Below, piece after piece: positions 23,240 through 31,490 of a DNA stretch of 64,000 bases (the first letter of the stretch is position 1; every line of letters starts with the position of its first letter). The notes below the pieces were generated by a model. That model was not told the origin of the DNA, made no database searches, and worked only from the letters and a program-made list of their open reading frames with translations. The stretch is from assembly GCA_007922195.1 (NCBI GenBank), contig ML682005.1, positions 39,186,954-39,250,953 of the forward strand, given 5' to 3'. This DNA is from Podocnemis expansa (taxonomy: Eukaryota > Chordata > Testudines > Podocnemididae). A program made the translations under genes and the position numbers.

Positions 23240-24694
23240 TCAGTAATCTTGCTGTAGCTGGGTAGTTTCCCTGCTCTGGAAAGGAATGTGTTAAAAGCCT
23301 TGAAGAGAGTGACTGGCCAATGGGAGCAGAGGGCTACAGAGTCACTCAGGGCTGAGGGGCCATGAATAAAGCTAGGGCTTCAGCACCTGCTCTGGGCAGT
23401 CAGTTGGACTGTCAGTGGGACTGTAGAAGACAAGATCCTGGATAGCTCCCAGAAGCACTGTCAGGTTCCAGCATGACACCAGCCTTGATATAAGGCCTAC
23501 AAGTACCTGAGGAGTAGAGCCCTGCAGAGCCATGGGTATCTGCTGCAGATCCATGGGCATCTGCATCCATGGATGAGGGTGTAGATAACAGCAGACCCAT
23601 TGCTGCAGATTAACCCATGTATTTGGAGTCTATGTTTATCTGCCCAGGGTGTGATCCATCGCTGCAGCTATTGCTTTGAGCTGTGTCAGCAGCACACAGG
23701 AGAACAAGGCAGTGCTCCAGCCAATCCTAGCTCAGCTCTGATTGTGGTCTACCAGACAATCAGAGTCTCAGTCACAGCAGGCTGGGGCTTGGAGAGTCAC
23801 TGCTCTCAGTCAGTCAGTCAGCATGTTGGCCTTTGATTGCCTCATTCCCCGTGACTTCCCTGCCCACTTCTACCTTTTCTTGTTTGCAGTTTGCATACCA
23901 TGCTGTCAATCAGAAATTTCATTGGTGGCCAAGGAAATCTGATTGACAGCACAGCATGAAAACCACAAACAAGAAAAGGAAAAAGTGGGCGGAACCCATG
24001 TGTGAAACGAGCCAATGAAAAGCTAAAATGCTGACTGTGGGCTCAAGTTCGGTTGTGGATATGGTCATGGATAGAGATAAAACATGGCATGCAGATCACG
24101 GACCGGATAGATCCTATCACTGAGTGGATGTGTATCAGATACAAATCCACTTTTTTATATCTGCGCAGGACTCTATTGAAAAGGTATGGATATGGCTGAG
24201 GGAACATGGTGAGGCACAGGCTGAAGAGGAATGAGGGAGCTGAGGTAGCACTCAATGGAGTGCACAGGGTCCCTGGACCAGCGCCTGGAGAAGGGGGCAG
24301 GCCCAGGTCTCACACACCTTCCCTGCACCGCCAGCGGGCAGGAAATCACAGATGAATGATACAGACTGGTAGCTGCTGATACAAGTAGGCCAGCCAGAAC
24401 TGAACTTTATCGCAGAAGGCAGGAAGTCAGAACTCAGCTGGAAGACTGAGGTTTTATGACAGACCACAAGCAAGTGGGTGAATGGACTTGCAGCAGCCAC
24501 TGAGGCAGTGTGGGTCAGGCTGGACTTGACTGAGCAACAGAAGGGGTGGACTTGCAAAGGACTCAGCCAGAGGGCTGTGGTTCCAGTAATGGAGAAGGAC
24601 AGAACACTGATCACCAGATGGCGGTTTACTTGAGCAGTTCCCCGTACCATCACCAGGAGGTGCACCTCAGGTGGGTCACATGATATGGAGAGTC
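23240..24694. mobile_element. insertion splitting the CR1; probable retroelement, unassigned
   Basis: CR1 homology stops near 23,240 (TCTTTATTCCTC) and resumes near 24,695 (CTTGTATTTCACTCTATTAA), so about 1.45 kb was inserted, or replaced a small part of the CR1. The insert is richer in GC than its surroundings. It has short direct repeats CCATGGGTATCTGC and CCATGGGCATCTGC at 23,530-23,565, and a palindrome at its centre. It may be a solo LTR, but I could not find convincing TG...CA ends with a target duplication. Open frames on either strand (up to 152 codons at 24,252-24,710) show no gag, pol or env motif. Confidence 0.5.
23815..24037. repeat. 220-bp near-continuous palindrome (fold-back element)
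   Basis: The left arm from CAGTCAGCATGTTGGC (about 23,815) through CTTTTCTTGTTTGCAGTTTG and TGCTGTCAATCAGAAATTTC meets its inverse at the centre TTGGTGGCCAA (about 23,923-23,933). The right arm is GAAATCTGATTGACAGCA, then CAAACAAGAAAAGG, ending near ATGCTGACTG (about 24,037). Arm identity is roughly 80-90% by eye with almost no loop. This is either a fold-back MITE or an inverted duplication inside the insertion. Confidence 0.8.
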
Positions 24695-25380
24695 TACGCT
24701 TGTATTTCACTCTATTAAAATGTATGCTGTACAGATAACCTCTTCTTACTAAATGAGTCAGATATATGTATAGCTGGCTTGATTGAATTATTATTTACTG
24801 GTACACCCATTTTTGTAGCTTCTCTGCTGGATCATTTATAAAGATATTAAATACATTGTTCCAAGAACAATTGCTGTGGGATCCCACTCGATATACCGCA
24901 GAGGATGACTCCTCATTTTCATTTTTTTTAAATCTATTAATTAAACAATTTTTAATCAATTTAGCATTGACTGTATTCATTGTTTGTAGTGCTCATTTTT
25001 TTTTATCTGAATGTCATGTAGGACTAAGTAAAATATCTTCAAATCTATTAGAGTTAACACAGCTAACTTTATCAAACAAATCTGTAATCTCATCAAAAAC
25101 AAGTCAAGTTTCATGAGATATGTTTTCCATAAAACCATGTTAATTGGTTTTAAGTACTGTATGCTATGCTCCTTTAGTTCTTTACTACTGTGTCTCAGAT
25201 AATTTTTTCCTTGATTTTTTTCCCCAGACTGATGTCAGGCTAACTGGTCTACAGTTACTGAGGTCATTTCATTTACCCTTTTTAAAGATTGGCACATAAG
25301 CTTTTGTCCATTTCTCTGGAACTTCCTCAGTGTTCCAGGTTGCAACTTCTGACTTTAAAATCTAAAACTTATTATACCAT
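24695..25380 (-). mobile_element. CR1 LINE RT segment (minus strand), continuation
   Basis: The complementary strand carries CR1 RT. The minus frame at 24,795-24,980 includes NVFNIFINDPAEKLQKWVY, matching the L-F-N-I-F-I-N-D-L segment that follows the S-G-V-P-Q-G-S motif in CR1. Further 5' regions (25,120-25,360) match CR1 at the nucleotide level, for example the complement of GACTGATGTCAGGCTAACTG. Stops and frameshifts are frequent. The other half is at 22,480-23,239. Confidence 0.85.
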
Positions 25381-26754
25381 TGGCCATTCCACAGATAGGT
25401 AGATGAGGCCTGGCTCCCTGAAAGGAAAAGTCAACTAAAACCCCGAGAGGATTTTTGAGGAACTTCCCATGTTAACATCTCCTTACATGTGCACATCCCT
25501 GTTAAGGGGTGATTCAGACCATGGAATTTGATAAATGGATTTGTGCGCAATCTATAGAGATCAGTCAAAGTAACAATACCTCAATAATGTAACTCCTTTA
25601 TCTAAATTCCTTCTCATTCCTTTCCCATCTCAAACATTTTAGGCATTAGTTGTAAGTAGGTAAAAATATGCACACTCTTCCTGTTAAGCAGCAATGAGTT
25701 TAGTGAATAGACCTCCTGTAAACTGCTTTTTAAATATACACTTTTCTTGGCCTTCAGGCATTTGTTTCCTTAGCTTTTTTATTTTATGGTGTATCCACTT
25801 TGCATTAAATCATGACTTTACTTGACATGATGCATCATAAATGTTGAACTGCTTTAACAGAAATGTTTGTGTTATAATAAATTTAGATAATCAATCTTAA
25901 ACTGAAAAGGAATGAATACAAAGTGAATGTTTAAATGACTGCTTAAAAATTATTAGCATCCTTTATCTAGCTTACACACAGCTCAATTTATGCTTAGCCA
26001 TAGAAAAATTAAAGTTAAGCACAAAAAATAGTAACACATTAGATTTTACTCCTTTCTAAGAGGAGTGCACAATAAATTAATATATTAAGAAGATAGTATA
26101 ACTTGGTAACCTCTGCAGCTGTAAAATTCCAAGTGTAGTTGCTGACAAAGATGTAGCTTTATTATGCCTGTCATGAAGTCTAATACAACAGATTGTGTGT
26201 GAACTAGACCTTGTATTTATGGACACCAGAAGTTAGAAAACGCATTTGTCTTTTAGCTAATCAGAGCCCAAAGACCAAAACCATATGATAATTTGCAAAT
26301 GAAAATGCTAATGTGTTTGTCCTGTTTAGCAGAAAGTGATCACCACTTTAGAATTGATACAGAAAACCAAGTTGTTCACGTAGATTTTATTTTAATATGG
26401 TACTGGCAGCTTAGCTGATTGGAATAGAAATTCTTGTTTCCAGCTTATTGATCCGAATCTGGCCCAGGTCTGAAGTGACCACAAACATTAACCATTTGTT
26501 TAGCAGTAAAACATTGCTTTTGTGGGGTGAGAATGTGACCATAATGCAAGACACTTTCTCCAGACTATGTATGATAAAACTATTAGGGTTAGGAGAGCTG
26601 TTACCAACACAACTGTCCTGATGATTATTCAGTGGCTTATATGAAATGTGTTAATGTTCTCTCTACCCAGTGGACAAGAATTTCTATTGTGGCATTCACT
26701 AGGATTCTAAATTGGTACCAGCTGACACCCTGATGAGATGAGTATTACACTTAG
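25381..26754. other. single-copy DNA, candidate conserved non-coding stretch
   Basis: No repeat family recognised. The segment 26,090-26,420 has mixed composition and holds a perfect 10-bp octamer palindrome ATTTGCAAAT at 26,291-26,300, a POU-factor type site. Composition alone cannot prove conservation; I note it because the region lacks all repeats. Confidence 0.4.
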
Positions 26755-27985
26755 AAGGTTAGTTTGAATTAACTTAATTCAAACTAATTAATTTGAACTA
26801 ATAAGTCAATTTGAACTAATATGGCCCTAATAGGAAAACCAATTGGAACTAGCATGTCCATGGACGGGACTTGCTAATTCGAATTAGGAGAGGGGCACCA
26901 TGGGAAGTGTGGCAACATAGCACCTAAGAAGAGCCATGCTACCATCCAGAGCTTGGGCGGGGGGAAGCATCCCCTGCCTGGCTCTAGCCCCACTGAGCCA
27001 GGCAGTGGGAAAGGCACCTGCATCCAGCACTGGCTCTGCTGAGCCAGGCAGTGGAGAAGACATCTGCCACCTGGCTCTGGCAGCACTGGCTGGGTGGGGA
27101 AGAAGGGATCCCGCACCCAGTTGGACCTCCACAGCCTTGGCCAAGTGGCAGGGAAAGCATCCCCCCACTCAGCTCTGGGCATGCTTGCCAGGTGGCAGAG
27201 AAGGGACCCCTGTGCCTGGCTCCAGGCGTGCTTGCCAGGCAGTGGGAAAGGGACAGCCAGGCCCAGCTCCTGGAGCGCTTGCCAGGTGGCAGGGAAAGCA
27301 TCCCCGCCCAGCGCTGGGCGCACTGACTGGGCAGCAGGGAAAGTATCCCCCACCCAGCTCCAAGCATGCTGGCTTGGTGGAGGGGAAAATATGTTTTCCC
27401 TGCCGCCTGGCCAGCACACCCAGAGCTGGATGAGGGATGCTTTCCCCACACCTGGTCAGCACTACTATAGCTGGGTGCAGGGCCCTTCCCCCTGCCCGAC
27501 CAGCATGGACAGAGCCAACCAGTGCTGCTACAGCCAGGCGCAGGGTCCCTTCCCCATTGCCTGGCCTAGGCTATGCTCAGCCAGTGGCAGGGAAGACACC
27601 CTCCCCCACCCAGCCAGGGGACTGGGGCCAGATCTGCCCCAGGCTGATTTAGGGCCCAGATCGGGTGTCACCTTTGGGGCTGATTGCCCCAGGTATCACC
27701 CTGGCCATTCCCCTGACCCAGGGTAGGCACTTTCTTACACAATGCCATGCACCCTGGCAGGAAAAGGTCAACCCACGTTAATTCGAACTAACAGTTCAAA
27801 TTAATGTGGCTCCATTGGTTTAGTTTGAACTAATAAGTTCAAACTAACTCTTAGTTTGAACTTAAGGGAGGTTTTGTAAGCTTGAACTAAGCTTTCCTTA
27901 GAAACATCTTAGTTCAAACTAATAAAGGCGAGTGTGGCCATGCATTGATTTAGTTCAAATTAATCCTCACTCATTCAGACTAAAT
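26755..27985. mobile_element. AT-armed element with GC-rich inverted tandem core
   Basis: The left arm (26,757-26,890) and right arm (27,775-27,985) are made of TTAGTTTGAACTAA / TTAGTTCAAACTAA palindromes and a TAATTCGAATTA block, in inverted relation. Between them lies about 800 bp of GC-rich tandem DNA. There is no transposase. The exact ends are uncertain; GCGAGTGTGGCC near 27,926 may be one terminus. The architecture is the same as the MITE at 7,932-8,598. Six long overlapping open frames (up to 210 codons, both strands) arise because the GC-rich repeat lacks stop codons. Confidence 0.7.
26990..27640. repeat. 45-47 bp tandem array that flips orientation
   Basis: From about 27,000 to 27,380 the units read GCTTGCCAGGTGGCAGGGAA on the plus strand with a period of about 45-47 bp. 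From about 27,390 the same unit appears in the inverse sense (TTTCCCTGCCGCCTGGCCAG and later CTTTCCCCACACCTGGTCAG). The core is therefore itself an inverted repeat around about 27,385. Confidence 0.75.
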
Positions 27986-28128
27986 GTTAAGTGGGCATCA
28001 GGAAAGCCAAGGACTAAACATACAAGGAGACATTCATTGCTAGAAGTGTTCCACCCAGAACAGCACAGAGAGTTAGGCGTGTTGGCAGAGTAGTGAGAGG
28101 AAACTAAGTAGCCATTGTCCTTGCTCTG

Positions 28129-28270
28129 TTCCAAAGGGGCAGCCGTGTTAGCCTAGTAAAGCAAAAATAGAAAGGAGTCTTGTGACACTTAAAGACTAAC
28201 AGATTTATTTAGTGCATGTGATAAATAAATCTGTTAGTCTTTAAGTGCCACAAGACTCCTTGCTTTTTTT
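28129..28270. mobile_element. Penelope-like inverted dimer with 12-bp target duplication
   Basis: The left half is a minus-orientation family tail that includes the outer end TTCCAAAGGGGCAGCCGTG. The right half is a plus-orientation tail ending CAAGACTCCTTGCTTTTTTT. The two meet at GTGCATG (about 28,212-28,218) to give arms of about 40 bp pairing almost perfectly. The insert is flanked by the 12-bp direct repeat GTCCTTGCTCTG (28,117-28,128 and 28,271-28,282), showing that the dimer arrived as one integration. Both units are heavily truncated. Confidence 0.85.
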
Positions 28271-28282
28271 GTCCTTGCTCTG

Positions 28283-29135
28283 GGACTTATTTTTTTTAAT
28301 ACCTTCAGTTCTGATAATGTCTTGAATGTGGCATATTCTGGTGTAAACTATCCAGTTATACATAAAACCTATCCAGTTACATATGAAAATTCTCTATGTA
28401 CCCTACAACGTTACAGGTAGATATTGGTAAGATTTTAGTCTCACTGAATGCTTTTCAATACAATATTTAATTATATTATCATAGTCTACTTTCTTTTAGA
28501 ACTAACATTCTCTTTTACCAAACCACATTTCTTTATTTGCCATCCAACATGTGCACTGAGTGAGGAAGGAATTCTGTTAGTCATGTACATAATCAGCTTT
28601 TAACATGTTTTGTACTGAATTCTTCTATTCTTCCTGACTTCTAAATGTACTTGCTCTTTTGAATACAGTAAATGTAAAAATACATCTCTGAGCACTGAAG
28701 CCTCCTGAATATTCAAAAGTATTTTACATCTTTAATGTAGAAAGTACTTTAACACCCCTTCCCCCAGTCAAATGAACTTGTGTTGAATGGAATGTATGAG
28801 CAACTTTATAGAGCAGTTTGTTTAGGAAGTGAAGAGTAATTTTTACAACTGAAACTACAAAGGAATTTTGGGAGGTACAATGAAATCACCCAAAGTGAAC
28901 TTTGACCAGGATTAAAACTCCTATTCATTCTACAAGTGCCTTGAGAATTAATTTTCCTTTAACTTAGATTTCATCCAAGAGATGGCAACTTTTGCACCAC
29001 AGTGTCACTTAGCATTTTACTGGTACATCATACAAAAGTTGCTTGAAGAATTTGCTCCCTAATAAATCATCAGGACCACTCTCTGAAGCAACTGGTCTTT
29101 TCTTGGAAGACTGTGGTCACAATTTTGACCACCAC
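28283..29135. other. single-copy DNA, no gene seen
   Basis: AT-rich, no recognised repeat between the two Penelope-like dimers. Confidence 0.6.
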
Positions 29136-29149
29136 TACACCTGCTTAGT

Positions 29150-29446
29150 TCCAAAGGGGCAGCTGTGTTAGTCTCGTCTAGCAAAAGAAGCAAGGAGTCC
29201 TGTGCCACTTAAAGACTAACAACTTTATTTATCGCATGAGTTTCCATGGGAGAAAATCCCACTTCATCAGATACTTTGAAGAAGGGGGACCTTACAAAAT
29301 TTACTTTGCGGATGGGGGAACTTACTTCTGTAAGTTCCTCCCATCTTCAAAGCACCTGATGAAATGGGATTTTTCTCCCATGAAAGCTCATGCAATAAAT
29401 ACATTTGTTAGTTTTTAAGTACCACAGGAGTCCTTGTTTCTTTCGT
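29150..29446. mobile_element. Penelope-like inverted dimer with 14-bp target duplication
   Basis: The left unit is in minus orientation (TCCAAAGGGGCAGCTGTG, GGACTCC-type tail, then the stem-loop to about 29,285). The right unit is in plus orientation (about 29,325-29,446, TCTTCAAAGCACCTGATGAA to CAGGAGTCCTTGTTTC). They are joined head to head around GGGGGAACTTAC. Flanks are TACACCTGCTTAGT (29,136-29,149) and TACACCCGCTTAGT (29,447-29,460), a 14-bp duplication with one mismatch. The short open frame 29,236-29,418 is translated repeat. Confidence 0.85.
29356..29385 (+). ncRNA. candidate hammerhead-like core in Penelope-like dimer
   Basis: CTGATGA (29,356-29,362), a stem ATGGGA / TCCCAT and GAAA (29,382-29,385) are all present, as in the copy at 794-822. 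The left unit of the same dimer carries a damaged version (GGAAAC in place of GAAAGC). The extra A before stem II and the weak stems I and III are the same caveats. Confidence 0.3.
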
Positions 29447-29618
29447 TACACCCGCTTAGTGAATGAAATGATGAGAGCATAGAGCAAGGCGAGTGGAGGC
29501 CAAAATTTTTCATACCACTTTTTCTTAGTCATGCTCTTCAAACAAATAACCATAGAATAGAAAAGCCTTGTCTGCAACCACTAGTTATTTACCACAGTGA
29601 ACAGTATTTGGCAATACC

Positions 29619-29936
29619 AAGGCTATATCTACACTTGAAGCTGTAAGGGCGTGATTCCCAGCTCTGTAGATATATTCATGCTGGTTCTCACTGACCTAGA
29701 ATGCACCAAATAGCAGTGTATCACAATGGTGCGGGAAGTGGAGTGTGGTAGCATGGGCCAGCTGTGCTGAGTATGTAGATCAGGATTGTCCATGGGGCAG
29801 CTAGTCATGCCACAGATCACCACTGCCTGTACTATCATGGCTACACTACTTTTTTTAGTGCACTAGCTCACATGAAGCTAGTGCAAGTATGTCCATGAGG
29901 CTCACACTCCTAGCTTGTAGTGTAGATGTTGCACAA
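29619..29936. mobile_element. MITE with CTACACT-type inverted ends
   Basis: The left end reads AAGGCTATATCTACACTTGA and the right end, on the opposite strand, TTGTGCAACATCTACACTAC; both continue into AAGCT. The interior carries no coding sequence; the 69-codon minus frame (29,629-29,838) is within the element. The target duplication could not be fixed, so the superfamily is open. Confidence 0.6.
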
Positions 29937-30054
29937 ATATGCAGTCTTGGTTCTACTGAAATTAATGCAACTGTCCTCAATAGGGCCAGGATTTCACCAA
30001 AATGTTTAAAATGTTTAATAGAACTGCATTTCTAAAAGGTCTCTACTCCACTCA

Positions 30055-30130
30055 AGCCACCATATAAATAAGTGCAGGAGACTGGTCTAGATGACTCCAT
30101 GAGGTTGCAGTCCTCTGATTCCATATACAT
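30055..30130 (+). mobile_element. CR1 LINE 3' terminal fragment
   Basis: GTGCAGGAGACTGGTCTAGA followed by TGACTCCATGAGGTTGCAGT and CTCTGATTCCATA matches the extreme 3' end of CR1 elements. It is very short. Confidence 0.65.
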
Positions 30131-30942
30131 ACATACCCTACATTGTTAGTGCATGCAATAATGTGTGTGGCCAATTCTGCATTTGAATTTTGCATTTGCT
30201 GCTCTTTATGCCCAGGCTAGTGCTCCAAGGGGCCAGTACTGCCCTCTACTCCCTTGTGCAGAAGTCCCAGCATATTAGTAATCAATGTTTTCCAATGTAT
30301 GAAAGAACCAAAACTGAGGGAGAGTAAGGGTTACTGCAGCTTCATTGCTGGATGCGAAGCAGTGCTCTGACTTTCTTTGACTTCCAGGGGGAATCATTTT
30401 TCCCACTTCCTTTGCTCCCCAGAGAGCTTACCAGCAGATAGGGTCTGTACTCTGACCTTGTGCTGGTTCACAGTATATTCTGGAGACTGGAATGGGGTTT
30501 AACCTTCCAGAAAAAACTCTATTTAATATTTTAATCATTACTTAAAAGGAATTTTCCAGTCGAGACTAATTGTGTTCTTTGCAGCTGCACTTGCTAAGGC
30601 TCACAGCAGCCTCTCAGATACGTCATGCAGCATGTGCAAAAATGCACTATATTTGGGAAGACTGCTGTTTTACAGATTTCTGCTCACTGACCTGTAATGG
30701 TTGCTCTAAAAGGTCGATTTTTACCAGCAATCACCAGGCCCTGGTGTCTCAAATTCTGCAGTGTTTCCTATTTGGTCACCTTTGATAGTGAGGATTCATA
30801 AGCCCCACTATAGATATAAAATGATGGGATCTAAAATCACTGTTACCACTCAGGAAAGATGTCTTGAAGTCATTGTTAATAATTCTTGGAAAACATTCAC
30901 TCAAGGTGTAGTGTCAGCCAAAAAAGCTAATATACTATATTC
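30131..30942. other. single-copy DNA, no gene seen
   Basis: Two chance frames (30,570-30,785 and 30,761-30,946) show no domain. Nothing else was recognised. Confidence 0.5.
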
Positions 30943-30945
30943 TTA

Positions 30946-31487
30946 GGACTAAATTTACAAAAAAAAACTTACTCATGGCAATGCTTGGTCACCACTGCTA
31001 GCTTACAGGTGCCTAAAAAATCACTGAGTTTCACAAAAGGCCTACATGTCCTGTACGATTAAGAGGCATAGATGAGTGCCTGAGAATGGGATTTACAAAA
31101 GCCTGCATGCTAGATAGCTGTGCACCTAGACTTACCAATTGGAGAGGCTGTGATGAGTGGTTTGTTCTAAACTGTGCACCTGGTAGGTGATTTCTAAGCA
31201 CAGCTACCAGCTCAGGCCACAGCACACAGGAAAATTGGTGCATTGTGCTGAGGCTTAGATGTCCTGGCACCTAGGAGTGGAGCATCAGAGCATGTGCACA
31301 GAGCCAGAAACATAGCTACTTAGTAACTCTAACTCCAAAAGCTTAGGTGCTGAGCAAGGTTAGGCACCTACAAAGTTGAGCAGACCTCCTGCGAAGGCTG
31401 ATTTTGGGATGTAGGCACTTACTTTATCAGTTAAGTGTTAATTTAACTTACCAGTTAAGTGACTGGGGCCTTTTGTAAATCTAACCC
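30946..31487. mobile_element. Harbinger-type MITE with TTA target duplication
   Basis: The ends are GGACTAAATTTACAAAA and, inverted, GGGTTAGATTTACAAAAGG. They are flanked on both sides by TTA (30,943-30,945 and 31,488-31,490), the target duplication typical of PIF/Harbinger transposons. Length 542 bp. The interior repeats GGCACCTA/TAGGTGCC-like phrases in both senses and has no transposase. The superfamily assignment rests on the TTA and the G-rich terminus only. Confidence 0.65.
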
Positions 31488-31490
31488 TTA

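Noticed and set aside
26874..27726. Long overlapping ORFs (up to 210 codons) on both strands
   Set aside because: They lie entirely in a GC-rich 45-47 bp tandem array lacking stop codons; all frames are repetitive and none has a domain.
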